From positions 1 to 33,153 of the forward strand of contig NZ_LXKN01000036.1 in NCBI RefSeq assembly GCF_001692325.1: a DNA stretch of 33,153 nt, written 5' to 3'. The translations under genes were made by a program, and so were the position numbers. The notes beneath the pieces were generated by a model. That model saw only the letters and a program-made list of their open reading frames with translations, ran no database searches and had not been told where the DNA came from. Source of the DNA: Rhizobium sp. AC27/96. GTDB lineage: Bacteria > Pseudomonadota > Alphaproteobacteria > Rhizobiales > Rhizobiaceae. Below are positions 7,488 to 15,864 of the stretch, piece by piece; position 1 is the first letter of the stretch; each line of letters starts with the position of its first letter.

Positions 7488-7905
7488 ATGCCGCCTGCTC
7501 TGTGACGCGGTAGAACATTGGTGCTGAACTCAAGCCTGATGCAACTGATGAGGTGATGGGCGATCTTAGAGGAGGAGGCCGGTCTGAAACCGTCGCAGTT
7601 TCCATGAACTGAATTAATGCATCTCCAGATGGTCGTCGCTTCCGATCGGGAGGAAGATGGTTCGATTCCTTTCAAGAGCAATTGTTTCAATCGCGCTGAT
7701 AAGATCTTGTATGATCCGGCCATCCATTTCCAGCGGGAACACCTATTGCACCATGTGCTTCGATATGCGTTGCGAACACACGGCTCTTTATGCCCATGAA
7801 CGCGCTTTTCCGGCCATCACACGTTTGCTTCGTATTTCCTGATCGAAAAACATGGCCACGCCAATGATTGCAGGCGACGGTGCGCAGCATCGGAGCAAGC
7901 CGCGC
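7488..7905. other. gene-poor interval, no recognisable content
   Basis: There are 418 bases between the second anti-sigma gene and the acetyltransferase gene. Only short open frames (60-90 codons) occur, on both strands, without plausible ribosome-binding sites or recognisable motifs. No tRNA fold or strong terminator was seen. Confidence 0.5.
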
Positions 7906-8514
7906 TTAACCAATAAGCTTCCGTTCGAGCGCTGCCTTTACCTGCGGCCACTCATCGTCGATGATGCTGAAGCGAACGGAGTTTCTTTTGCGACCATCTG
8001 GCATAATGCGCTCGTGCCGCACAATCCCTTCTTGCGTAGCGCCGATACGCAAGATGGCTGCCCGTGACTTCTCGTTGATTTCGTCGGTCGTAAATTGGAC
8101 CCGGACGCAGTGGAGAACTTCAAAGGCATAAGTCAGCAATAAATATTTCGCCTCAGTATTAACTCCCGTTCCCTGCATCGAAACGCTAAGCCAAGTATGG
8201 CCAATCTCAAGCTTTCGGTTGGCGTGGTCAATCTTCCAGAGCCGTGTGCTTCCAAGCGCTGTGCCGCTCACTGCATCTTCTATCACAAATGGCATCACGG
8301 TACCTTCCTGAGCCCCTCTCAGCGCAGCAACGATGTAGCCTTTGATGGTTTCCGGTCCGGGAATGACAGTGAATTTAAGCTCCCACAGAGTGCCGTCGCT
8401 GGCCGCCTGCAAAAGGCGAGTGCCATCGTTCACTGTCATTGGCCGGAGAACAACTCTCGACCCCGTGAGCGTTGGCTGCGAGTAGCCGGCTGATTGATCG
8501 TAGAGCAAAGACAC
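7906..8514 (-). CDS. GNAT acetyltransferase, RimJ/RimL-like
   Basis: A 202-residue GNAT-fold protein of the RimL-like group, with LTGSRVVLRPMTVNDGTRLLQA at the N-terminus, IGHTWLSVSMQGTGVNTEAKYLLLTYAFE (strand beta4 and the acetyl-CoA pyrophosphate loop) near residues 104-132, and VQFTTDEINEKSRAAILRIGATQEGI at the end of the fold. Such enzymes acetylate N-terminal or side-chain amino groups of proteins or small molecules using acetyl-CoA. I choose the GTG at 8514 because AAGGAG lies 8 bases upstream; the longer frame begins with a TTG at 8532 inside that site. It is isolated, with gene-poor DNA on both sides. Confidence 0.82.
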   Translation of the reverse strand: MSLLYDQSAGYSQPTLTGSRVVLRPMTVNDGTRLLQAASDGTLWELKFTVIPGPETIKGYIVAALRGAQEGTVMPFVIEDAVSGTALGSTRLWKIDHANRKLEIGHTWLSVSMQGTGVNTEAKYLLLTYAFEVLHCVRVQFTTDEINEKSRAAILRIGATQEGIVRHERIMPDGRKRNSVRFSIIDDEWPQVKAALERKLIG

Positions 8515-8528
8515 GCCGGACACTCCTT

Positions 8529-9008
8529 CCAATTCTATCTAGTCAGCGTTGTTGCGCGCGAACATCAGCCAGACCAAACTCATCATGTTTGTTGCTCAGC
8601 GCAGTGATTTTACCCACTCTGCCGCTTGGCGCTGACCCTATTGTGCGGATACCGGCCTATCAAGAGCTTCATTATTCTGGACCACTTGCGAGTTATTGCA
8701 AAAATAGCGATCAAGGTGAATTTCACATAGAATTGAACACTTAGCCTATCGAGAGGCTGCCCAAGCAGGATAATCAGCTGTGGGAAGCGGTGTCGTTGGG
8801 GGTGGAGATTGTCCCTTGCAGGGACGATGCGGGTTTCCAACATCCGCCGTGGCAATGAGCCAGGGATCGAAACATCAGACTCCGAATTGAACTCGTCCGG
8901 CTGCGACCCCATTTACCGGCGGGAGCATTGGCAACGCCCGGCCAATTCGGACCAATTGAGGTTCCGCGGTGACGCTTATCGGCCGTTTCAACTATCGGAG
9001 TTCTGGCA
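8529..9008. other. gene-poor interval upstream of the DUF4112 gene
   Basis: About 480 bases without a supportable gene. A short inverted repeat GTCCCT-TGC-AGGGAC lies near 8810-8824, and ATTGGC...GCCAAT occurs near 8928-8947, close to the next gene; either could be regulatory but neither matches a site I can name. No EcfG-type or NrsF-group promoter was found here. Confidence 0.4.
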
Positions 9009-9413
9009 ATGGCAACGGCATCCGCCTACCACGGCTATGATGATACCTTCGACCGCAATCGCCGTCTCCGGCGAATGGCAGCGGTTGCAACCCTCATGGA
9101 TACCGCGGTTACGATCCCCTTCACCCGTATTCGATTTGGAGCGGACTCCGTGTTAGGGCTGGCTCCGGGACTGGGCGACGCGGCGGGGGCGGCTATCAGC
9201 CTCGTGCTCGTCAACGAGGCAAGGCGACTTGGAGTGCCCAAGGAAAAGCTGCTTGGCATGCTGATCAACGTTGGCATCGACACATTCGGTGGCAGTGTGC
9301 CGATCCTCGGTGACTTATTCGACGTCTATTTCAAGGCAAACAAGCGCAATGTCGATATCGTGCTCGACCATTTCGGGATGACGCGCGATGATCTTGCCAA
9401 AACTCGTATTTGA
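9009..9413 (+). CDS. DUF4112 domain-containing protein
   Basis: A 134-residue protein. The DUF4112 signature is plain: LMDTAVTIPFTRIRFGADSVLGLAPGLGDAAGAAISLVLVNEARRLGVPKEKLLGML followed by LINVGIDTFGGSVPILGDLFDVYFKANKRN. Two hydrophobic stretches (about residues 48-70 and 80-105) suggest a small inner-membrane protein with a conserved Gly-Asp in each (PGLGD, PILGD). The function of the family is unknown. It appears to be transcribed alone from the gene-poor DNA upstream. Confidence 0.85.
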   Translation: MATASAYHGYDDTFDRNRRLRRMAAVATLMDTAVTIPFTRIRFGADSVLGLAPGLGDAAGAAISLVLVNEARRLGVPKEKLLGMLINVGIDTFGGSVPILGDLFDVYFKANKRNVDIVLDHFGMTRDDLAKTRI

Positions 9414-9622
9414 CTTGCCACTTTTGAGTTGTCGCTGCGAGGCACGAATGGTGAGGCAAAGGCTTCCCTCAAATCTCCTCCAATAACCGTTGTGCCAAAA
9501 TATCAGAGGCGACCGGCGTGTTGATTTCCACCCCAGTTTGTCCCCCTGTTTGCATTTCGAAGTTGCCCAAGGTTCTGTCTGATATGTGAAACCTTTCAGG
9601 GCTATGCGACCGAGAAGTTGGG

Positions 9623-9868
9623 TTAGCGCAAAACGGAAAAATGGGTCAAATCGTTGCGCAACTTAACACCGATAGCTTTCCCGACAATTTTTTCAGAGTG
9701 ACCCGCCCCATAGTTCGAAGCCGTATCGAAGACGCGGATACCGAGATCGGCGGCACGATGAATGGCGCGGATCGACTCACCGTCGTCGACCTCTCCCCAG
9801 CCAAGTGGCACATCGCCTGCGTAGAACGGTCCGCAACGGCATACCGTTCTTCGAACGAAATGCGCCAA
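9623..9868 (-). pseudogene. aldo/keto reductase N-terminal remnant
   Basis: The minus strand encodes WGEVDDGESIRAIHRAADLG followed by IRVFDTASNYGAGHSEKIVGKAI, the classic N-terminal part of an aldo/keto reductase: the catalytic Asp and Tyr of FDTA...YG and the GHSE segment are intact. Homology is lost after about 20 further residues and the frame soon stops, so the rest of the roughly 300-residue barrel and its catalytic Lys/His are missing. The start is also unclear, since upstream sequence resembling the family N-terminus is not in a consistent frame. It is a decayed fragment, not a functional gene. It lies directly in front of the ROK regulator gene, so its sequence now forms that gene's upstream region. 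Confidence 0.7.
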
Positions 9869-9905
9869 CCGGTTCGACCCACCACGCCATATTTTTCAAT
9901 AGGAT

Positions 9906-11186
9906 ATGACTGTCAATCTCACTATAGCAATGGTAAGGAAGCTTTACGAATGGCTTCTTGGCTCCGGGTGTCTTTTGATCACTACACAGCAACAGATCGG
10001 AATTGATGCGCCGCCGCTGACGGAGAGTGCGCGGGCGGTGCTACGGACGATTGCGGGTACGGGGCCTGCCACCAGACCCCAATTGAGCGCCGCGCTGATG
10101 TTCTCCAAACCAACCATGTCGGCAGCCGTCAGCGAACTCGAGCGCCACGATCTTGTTGCTCCGGCAGGCATCAATCGCGGATCGGTCGGCCGAACATCGA
10201 TCACTTACGGGCTCGGTCCAAAGGCCGGCTTTGTCGTTGGCATCGATTGCGGCACGACCCATATCAACGCGATTGCCCGCGGCCTTGACGGGACGACGCT
10301 AGCAACAGCAGGAAAACAACTGGTCGACAAATCCGCCGCTGAACGGTTCCTGCTGATCGAGGATGTCGTCGAACAGCTGCTGTTGCAGTTCGAAGCTCGA
10401 GCGACGCCGCTCCGCGCCCTGGTCATCGCACTTCCCAATATCATTTCTGCGTCACTGGAGAGGATGTTTGGGCGCGAGACACTGCTTCCCATTCTGGAAC
10501 GGCTGCAGTCCAGTTATCGTGCGCCGGTACTCCTCGAGAACAACGTTAATTGCGCAGCCCTTGCCGAATATCACGAGGGAGCGGCAAAGCAGCATTCGTT
10601 TGCGATCTACATGCAGATCGGTGTGAAGACCGGCATGGGTATCGTCCTTGATGGACGCCTCTTCCGCGGCTTCAGGGGCGGCGCAGGCGAGATCGGTCAT
10701 CTGCCGTTTCCCTGGTCCGAGCAGGAGCGGCCAAAATGGCAGCACGTGGAAACCTATATGGGGTCAGCCGCACTGCTGGAACGCGCTGCAGCAAGTTGGC
10801 GCCCCGAAGAAGGCAAGCCGCCGGAAAGCACCAGCGATCTCTTTGCTCGCGTCGAGCAATCCCCAACCGCGCGCGCCATTGTCGAGCAGCATGCCCGCGA
10901 TGTCGGAAACCTGGCGGCGGCCTGCGTGAGCGTGCTCGATCCGCAATTGATCGTGCTTGGCGGCGGCGTTGGGCAAAATCCACAACTGCTGCCGGGTGTC
11001 AGAGATGTCGTGAAAGAATTATGCTGGCCGGTGGAAGTGGTCAGCGGCCAACTGTCAAACCAGGCAACGGTTCTCGGCGCCGTGCGTCTTGCCATCGATT
11101 TTGCCATGGCCAGGTTGCTGGGAGAGGAAGGAAAGCCTGCCTTCCTCTATCCTGGGACACTGACAGTGGATCAGATCAGCCTTTGA
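9906..11186 (+). CDS. ROK-family transcriptional repressor
   Basis: A ROK (repressor, ORF, kinase) protein of up to 426 residues. The N-terminal winged helix is SARAVLRTIAGTGPATRPQLSAALMFSKPTMSAAVSELERHDLV (about residues 39-82). The sugar-kinase-like domain has GIDCGTTHIN, LENNVNCAALAEY, the phosphate loop IGVKTGMGIVLDG, the sugar-binding GGAGEIGH, and LGGGVGQNP. The usual zinc motif (CxCGxxGC) after EIGH is replaced by KWQHVETYMG without cysteines. The first ATG has only a weak AGGA; starts near 9930 or 9975 are possible. It converges with the adjacent sugar operon, leaving 6 bases between the stop codons, and is the obvious candidate regulator of that operon and of the palindrome at 15848. 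Confidence 0.88.
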   Translation: MTVNLTIAMVRKLYEWLLGSGCLLITTQQQIGIDAPPLTESARAVLRTIAGTGPATRPQLSAALMFSKPTMSAAVSELERHDLVAPAGINRGSVGRTSITYGLGPKAGFVVGIDCGTTHINAIARGLDGTTLATAGKQLVDKSAAERFLLIEDVVEQLLLQFEARATPLRALVIALPNIISASLERMFGRETLLPILERLQSSYRAPVLLENNVNCAALAEYHEGAAKQHSFAIYMQIGVKTGMGIVLDGRLFRGFRGGAGEIGHLPFPWSEQERPKWQHVETYMGSAALLERAAASWRPEEGKPPESTSDLFARVEQSPTARAIVEQHARDVGNLAAACVSVLDPQLIVLGGGVGQNPQLLPGVRDVVKELCWPVEVVSGQLSNQATVLGAVRLAIDFAMARLLGEEGKPAFLYPGTLTVDQISL

Positions 11187-11192
11187 AGAAAG

Positions 11193-12200
11193 TCAGATGT
11201 CACGCTTGGTATCGGTCTGGCGATAACGAAATTCGCAGACCGGCAGACCTGCGTCTTCCGACAGTGTAGCAATGAGCAATTGCGCCGGAATAGCCTGCAG
11301 GATTGCGTCACCAATCCCGTCCGAGAAGGCCGGAACGTGAATGACCACCAGATTGTCTGCATCGGCGACATCGGCACGTGAGGTCACCAGAACCGAGGGG
11401 ATGCCAAAGCCGGCGAGATCCTGTGCCAGCTTGACCTCTCGCCCGTTGCCGAACAGCAGCACGCCGCTATCCCGGTCGTTCGGCTCCATCGGCCCATGCA
11501 GGAAGTTGAGCGTATCCCAGTCCTGGGCCGCCACGCGTGCTGCCTCGCGGATGAGAAGTGCTGCGTAGCCGGCCGTGCCGAAAGCGACGCCTGCTCCGAC
11601 ACAGTCGATGGATTTCTTGGCCGCGAGAAGCCTGGCGCCCTTGTCCGCCTGGGCGCGCGTCGTCTTCAAGACAGCCCCGGCGCGAGCCGATATCTCGGTC
11701 CAGTTCGTTGTGGAGGGACGTCCAGCTCTGTCGGCAATTAACGCCGCTGTGAGCAGTGAGCCAAGATAGCTTGTTGTATTCGGACCGCTGTCGGCGCCGC
11801 TATCGGTCGCGACCATATGTTTGACGACGCGGGAAATCGGCGTGCCATCCGCCTTGGCGATGCCATAGGTGTGTGCGTTGGGGCGAAGCTCCATGGCCCG
11901 GGCGGGCTCTTCGCTGCGGCCTGATGCCGAAAAGGCGATATAGGCACTCCCGGCGTCGATGGACGGATCATAAAGATCGGTGCCTGGCAAGGCAAAGGCC
12001 CGGATACCTTGCGCGCGCATTTGTGCTGCAGCCGCGACAGCCGCAGAGAGGCTTGCGCCGATCCCCAGGAGGACCGTCGGACCAATGCTTACGGGCTTGA
12101 GGTCGAGCATTTCCAGCCGCTTCGAAACGGCGTCGAAGCAGGCTTGCAGGGCGGCTGGCTGAAGCGCGATCGCTTCGCGATAAGGCACTCTTTCTGTCAT
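11193..12200 (-). CDS. double-SIS-domain sugar isomerase/deglycase
   Basis: A 335-residue protein with two SIS (sugar isomerase) domains, related to the GlmS isomerase half and to FrlB/AgaS-type deglycases. Domain 1 includes LLGIGASLSAAVAAAAQMRAQG and the phosphate-binding FSASGRSEE; domain 2 includes VGAGVAFGTAGYAALLIREAA and the GlmS-like LHGPMEPND; the C-terminus is EFRYRQTD. Such enzymes isomerise or deaminate amino-sugar phosphates or cleave phosphorylated Amadori products. The ATG at 12200 is preferred because GGGA lies 6 bases upstream, while it abuts the ATG at 12206 directly. It is the last gene of the kinase-ABC operon, suggesting it acts on the phosphorylated imported substrate. 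Confidence 0.82.
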   Translation of the reverse strand: MTERVPYREAIALQPAALQACFDAVSKRLEMLDLKPVSIGPTVLLGIGASLSAAVAAAAQMRAQGIRAFALPGTDLYDPSIDAGSAYIAFSASGRSEEPARAMELRPNAHTYGIAKADGTPISRVVKHMVATDSGADSGPNTTSYLGSLLTAALIADRAGRPSTTNWTEISARAGAVLKTTRAQADKGARLLAAKKSIDCVGAGVAFGTAGYAALLIREAARVAAQDWDTLNFLHGPMEPNDRDSGVLLFGNGREVKLAQDLAGFGIPSVLVTSRADVADADNLVVIHVPAFSDGIGDAILQAIPAQLLIATLSEDAGLPVCEFRYRQTDTKRDI

Positions 12201-12269
12201 GATCATTCCCGTATGTTTGGAAGGAAGCAGCGGCCGGTGATGTCACGGCCGCCGCTGATCTGCCGGATA

Positions 12270-13160
12270 TCAATCCAGCTTCATGTAGTCGGCAAAGCGC
12301 GCCGCATCATTGATGGTGACCTTGTCGAGCTTGTTGTCGCCGAGCCCCCATTTTTCGAAGATCTTGGCGTAGGAGCCGTCGTCGATCATCGACTGCATGG
12401 TGGCCGAGAGGGCATCGCGCAGTTGCGGACTCTCCTTGCCGACGAGCATCGCCTGATAGCCGACGGCATATTGAGTGCCACTGACGAGTGCGAGTTTCTT
12501 GTTACCTTCGGGCTGGTGTTGAAGGCTGTAGGCTGCAACGCCTGTCGTATCCATTGAGAGATCGACGCGCCCACTCTGAAGCGCGATCTTGATCTGATCG
12601 TTCGCGGGGAACTGCATGACATTGAGCGGCTTGTCGGCCGGGCAGAGCGTCTTCTGCTTGTCGAGAAGCTGAAGCGGGATCGAACCTTGAACCGCGCCGG
12701 CATTCAAACCGCAGGCATCCTTCAGTTTATGCACGCCCTTCGGATTGCCTTCGAGCACGATGATGCTGGTGCCCTCGAGCATATAATTGACGACATCGAC
12801 GATCTTTTCACGCTCGGCAAAATCGCCGAACGCCGACATGCCCATATCAAAGCGGCCGGCCTGGATGCCTGGAATGATGCTGGCGAATTGAGCCGGGACG
12901 TCGGTAAACTTCACGCCGAGGCGAGTGCCCATCTCGTCGCGCAGCTCACGTTCCAGACCGATGATCGTCTTGTTGTCTTCGCCGTAGAAATCGTAGGGCG
13001 GCGTTTGCGGTTCCGTGCCGACCTTGATTTCGCCTGCCGACTTGATCTTTTCGGGCAGCATGTCGTGCAGCTTTTGATCGACGCCGGCCGCCCAGGCCGT
13101 TGAGCTCGCAAGCAATGCCGCCGCAGCGAGTATGATTGTCAGATTTGTCTTCCCTGTCAT
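12270..13160 (-). CDS. periplasmic binding protein of a polar-amino-acid-type ABC transporter
   Basis: A 296-residue family 3 extracellular solute-binding protein. A signal peptide (MTGKTNLTIILAAAALLASSTAWAA) precedes IKVGTEPQTPPYDFYGEDNKTIIGLERELRDEMG, the start of lobe 1, and later SGRVDLSMDTTG and GYQAMLVGKESPQLRDAL. Two cysteines (DACGLNAG and KTLCPAD) may form a disulfide, as in some amino-acid and opine binding proteins. The ATG at 13160 has AGGGGAA upstream; a longer start at 13187 is less likely. The fold normally binds polar amino acids or their derivatives, yet the operon encodes sugar enzymes, which points to a sugar-amino-acid conjugate or a charged amino sugar as ligand. Confidence 0.86.
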   Translation of the reverse strand: MTGKTNLTIILAAAALLASSTAWAAGVDQKLHDMLPEKIKSAGEIKVGTEPQTPPYDFYGEDNKTIIGLERELRDEMGTRLGVKFTDVPAQFASIIPGIQAGRFDMGMSAFGDFAEREKIVDVVNYMLEGTSIIVLEGNPKGVHKLKDACGLNAGAVQGSIPLQLLDKQKTLCPADKPLNVMQFPANDQIKIALQSGRVDLSMDTTGVAAYSLQHQPEGNKKLALVSGTQYAVGYQAMLVGKESPQLRDALSATMQSMIDDGSYAKIFEKWGLGDNKLDKVTINDAARFADYMKLD

Positions 13161-13228
13161 TGCTATTCCCCTTTTTTCCTCATGCACGTGAAGGACGTGC
13201 GGCCTTGTTCCGGTGCCTGCCTTTTCGG

Positions 13229-14017
13229 TCAGTGCATCCGCCTCAAGAAAGCCTGGGTCCTTTCTTGTTTGGGGTTGTCGAGAACTTCGCGCGCCGGGCC
13301 ATCCTCTACCACCACGCCCTGATCCATGAAGACGATCCGATCGGCGACTTCGCGGGCAAAGGAGAGTTCGTGGGTCACCACGATCATCGTCATTCCATCC
13401 GCCGCAAGCTTGCGCATGACGTTCAGGACTTCGCCGACGAGTTCGGGATCAAGTGCGGAGGTCGGCTCGTCGAAGAGCATGAGCTTCGGGTTCATTGCCA
13501 GTGCCCGGGCAATCGCCACGCGCTGCTGCTGGCCTCCGGAGAGCTGATAGGGATAGGCGCCCTCGCGTCCTTCGAGATCCACCATCTTCAAGAGCCCGCG
13601 GGCGTGGGCGAACGCGTCCTCGCGGGATTTGCCGCGATTGAGGATCGGCGGCTGCGAGATGTTTGTGAGCACGTCCTGGTGAGCAAAGAGGTTGAAGCGT
13701 TGGAACACCATGCCGATGTCACGGCGCTGGGCGGCAAGCTCCTTGCCGCTCATTTCATGGAGCGCGCCGCCGCGTTCGTGATAGCCGATCAGCCGTCCAT
13801 CGACGAGAATTCGGCCGCTCGTCATGCGCTCCAGATGATTGATGCATCTAAGAAAGGTCGACTTGCCGCTTCCCGAGGGGCCGAGCAGGCAGACGACCTC
13901 GCCTTTGTTGACCGAGAGATTGATGCCTTTGAGCACCTCGAGCGAGCCGAACGATTTGTGAACATCGATTGCCTCGACGATGGGCTGGGCTGCCGGCCGA
14001 CTATCTGGAGCGTTCAT
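13229..14017 (-). CDS. ABC transporter ATP-binding protein (polar amino acid type)
   Basis: A 262-residue ATPase with all ABC motifs: Walker A GPSGSGKST, Q-loop in GMVFQRFNLFAHQ, signature LSGGQQQR, Walker B LMLFDEPTSALDP, and the H-loop VVTHELSFA. Sequence and length match the GlnQ/HisP group. It powers import through the permease encoded immediately upstream; the permease stop codon overlaps its ATG by four bases (14014-14017), so the two are translationally coupled. An insertion around ERGGALHEMSGKELAAQRR is normal for the group. Intact. Confidence 0.92.
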   Translation of the reverse strand: MNAPDSRPAAQPIVEAIDVHKSFGSLEVLKGINLSVNKGEVVCLLGPSGSGKSTFLRCINHLERMTSGRILVDGRLIGYHERGGALHEMSGKELAAQRRDIGMVFQRFNLFAHQDVLTNISQPPILNRGKSREDAFAHARGLLKMVDLEGREGAYPYQLSGGQQQRVAIARALAMNPKLMLFDEPTSALDPELVGEVLNVMRKLAADGMTMIVVTHELSFAREVADRIVFMDQGVVVEDGPAREVLDNPKQERTQAFLRRMH

Positions 14018-14880
14018 CCGTTTCTCCCTTCGGCGCGCATCAGGCGAAGGGCGCTTTGCAACAGACCAGATGCTTGATTGGTGGATTTCCCGAGCCGTTG
14101 CTCGATGACGAACTGGATGGCTGAGGCGATCGTCGTCATCACGAGGTACCAGATGCTTGCCACGATCAGCAGTTCGATGATCAGGAAATTCCTGGCGTAA
14201 ATGTTCTGCGCGCGCGTCAGCAGATCCTGGGCTGCAACCACCGAGACGAGCGAAGTCGTCTTCAACATCGAGATCGTCTGATTGCCGATCGGCGGGATGA
14301 TGACGCGAAGCGCTTGCGGGAAAATGATGCGAAGCATGGCTTGGGTCGGCGTGTAGCCGAGCGCCTTGGCAGCCTCATTCTGCCCATTGTCGACCGCCAT
14401 CAGCCCGCCGCGCATGATCTCGGCCATATAGGCCGCCTCGTTGAGGCTGAGGGCGAGGAGCGCGGCAACGAAAGCGTTGATGATCACGTTCATGTCGATG
14501 TGGATCGCGCCGACATCGATACTGGGTATGAACAGCTGGATATTGAACCAGAAAATGATCTGCACCAGCAACGGCGTACCGCGAAAGAACCAGATGTAGA
14601 GACTGGCAAAGCCGGCGAGAATCGGATTTGGCGACAGCCGCAGCATTGCAAGGATCGCGCCGGCGATGATGCTGATGATCATCGACAAGACGGTAAAGAG
14701 GATCGTCAGCCGGATCCCGTCGAGGATCGTTTCGTCGAAAATATATTGGGGTATGGCCGACCAGCTGATGTGGCGGCTGGTGCCGACCATGAATAGGAGC
14801 AGGGCGACGAGGGCAATCAGCAGCGCTGCAGCCGCGCGTTGCCCCCAGTTTCGTGCCGGAATGACTTTCTGGGAGGTCAT
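14014..14880 (-). CDS. ABC transporter permease (polar amino acid type)
   Basis: A 288-residue inner-membrane permease of the HisM/GlnP family. About five helices are visible, with the family sequence GIRLTILFTVLSMIISIIAGAILA, WFFRGTPLLVQIIF and the EAA loop NEAAKALGYTPTQAMLRIIFPQALRVIIPPIGNQ that contacts the ATPase. The ATG at 14880 overlaps the kinase TGA (ATGA) and follows GGAGAG; the longer frame begins with a TTG. Only one permease gene is present, so the channel is probably a homodimer. The N-terminal extension of about 50 residues includes an extra helix. Confidence 0.9.
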   Translation of the reverse strand: MTSQKVIPARNWGQRAAAALLIALVALLLFMVGTSRHISWSAIPQYIFDETILDGIRLTILFTVLSMIISIIAGAILAMLRLSPNPILAGFASLYIWFFRGTPLLVQIIFWFNIQLFIPSIDVGAIHIDMNVIINAFVAALLALSLNEAAYMAEIMRGGLMAVDNGQNEAAKALGYTPTQAMLRIIFPQALRVIIPPIGNQTISMLKTTSLVSVVAAQDLLTRAQNIYARNFLIIELLIVASIWYLVMTTIASAIQFVIEQRLGKSTNQASGLLQSALRLMRAEGRNG

Positions 14881-15830
14881 GCCACTCTCCAATCGCCGGG
14901 GCTTTTCAAAGTGCCGTCGATGTGCGGCAGCGGTAGGGTTTCCGGCAGGTCGCCCACGCGGAGCTTACGCGCCAATACGATTGCCCCCATGATGGGGTGC
15001 CCGTGCAGCAAGGTCAGAGTTAAATCCGGCAGGCGGTCCGCTAGCGCGGATTGAAATGCAGCAAGAAGACGCGGTTGTCGGGCAATGACACCGCCCCCGG
15101 TCACGACATCGCCACGCGGAGCACCACGTCGAACCAATTGCTCGGTCAGCACCGCAAGCGACTTGCCCGCGTCCCCAATGACCTTCTGTGCGAGCCTTGA
15201 ACCCATTTCGGCAGCGTCGAAGACAAGCGGAGCAAACCGGCCAATGCCGGCAGCAGAGCCGATTGCGCCCAGCGCCCGACCGAGTTCGATCGGCGAGGGG
15301 ACGGCGAGAGCCTCCAGCAGGTTGCGACCGAGCGGGTCGAGGGCCTCCCCTTGATCGAGCGCAAAACGCACTGTCCTTGCTGCCTCGCGCACAAGCCCGC
15401 TGGCACTGCCTTCGTCGCCCAGATACCAGCCCCAACCACCCGAAGCGATCATTCCTCGCAACGCATCGCGCGAGACAGCGATCGACCCGGTCCCGCTAAT
15501 GACCGAGATGCCGCTGACTTTGCCCGCCGCAGGCAGGAGGAGTTCGGAATCGTTGAGAACCAGTACCGTGCCGCGCAAGTGAGATGACAGCCTTGCTTGC
15601 AGGGCCAACCGATCCTCGTCGCTGTCGCAGCCGTGCGCACCGACGACAATGGTCGCCGGCGTCATTCCGGCAGTCGCGATGAGCAGCGAGACGAGTGTCC
15701 TCACATCCGCATCGTGATCGATGCGCCCCCGCCATTCGGCCGTCTTTACGACCGCCTCGCCGACGGTATTGCCGTTCAGTTCGGCAATGATCTGCGTTTT
15801 GGTGCCGCCAATATCTATTCCAGCAATCAT
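14877..15830 (-). CDS. BadF/BadG-family sugar kinase (N-acetylglucosamine kinase-like)
   Basis: A 317-residue ASKHA-fold protein of the BadF/BadG/BcrA/BcrD ATPase family in the amino-sugar kinase branch. Visible sites are the phosphate-1 loop GIDIGGTKTQ (residues 4-13), the sugar-side NDSELLLPA, phosphate-2 SGTGSIAVSRD, GGWGWYLGDEGSASGLVREA (typical of glucosamine/GlcNAc kinases) and the adenosine-site VTGGGVI. It lacks the cysteine-ligated iron-sulfur cluster of benzoyl-CoA reductase activators, so a small-molecule kinase is much more likely. It is the first gene of the five-gene operon, 18 bases from a perfect palindrome. It probably phosphorylates the imported sugar before the SIS enzyme acts. 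Confidence 0.82.
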   Translation of the reverse strand: MIAGIDIGGTKTQIIAELNGNTVGEAVVKTAEWRGRIDHDADVRTLVSLLIATAGMTPATIVVGAHGCDSDEDRLALQARLSSHLRGTVLVLNDSELLLPAAGKVSGISVISGTGSIAVSRDALRGMIASGGWGWYLGDEGSASGLVREAARTVRFALDQGEALDPLGRNLLEALAVPSPIELGRALGAIGSAAGIGRFAPLVFDAAEMGSRLAQKVIGDAGKSLAVLTEQLVRRGAPRGDVVTGGGVIARQPRLLAAFQSALADRLPDLTLTLLHGHPIMGAIVLARKLRVGDLPETLPLPHIDGTLKSPGDWRVA

Positions 15831-15847
15831 GCGCTCGCTTCCATTTG

Positions 15848-15864
15848 TTAGGTAACTTACCTAA
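15848..15864 (-). promoter_or_regulatory. perfect 17-bp palindrome, candidate ROK operator
   Basis: TTAGGTAA (15848-15855), one central base, and TTACCTAA (15857-15864) form a perfect 8-1-8 inverted repeat 18 bases upstream of the kinase ATG. The outer TTAG...CTAA halves resemble operators of ROK regulators such as XylR. The position between promoter and start codon suits repression. The ROK protein encoded at 9906 is the natural candidate ligand-responsive repressor. I saw no second copy elsewhere in the window. Confidence 0.7.

Noticed and set aside
7659..7669. GGTTCGATTCC, similar to a tRNA T-arm
   Set aside because: No acceptor stem, anticodon arm or D-arm can be built around it on either strand.
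11187..11192. Possible terminator between the ROK gene and the SIS gene
   Set aside because: Only 6 bases separate the convergent stop codons and no hairpin with a T-tract is present.
13136..14077. 313-codon plus-strand frame
   Set aside because: Antisense shadow of the ABC ATPase and the start of the binding-protein gene.
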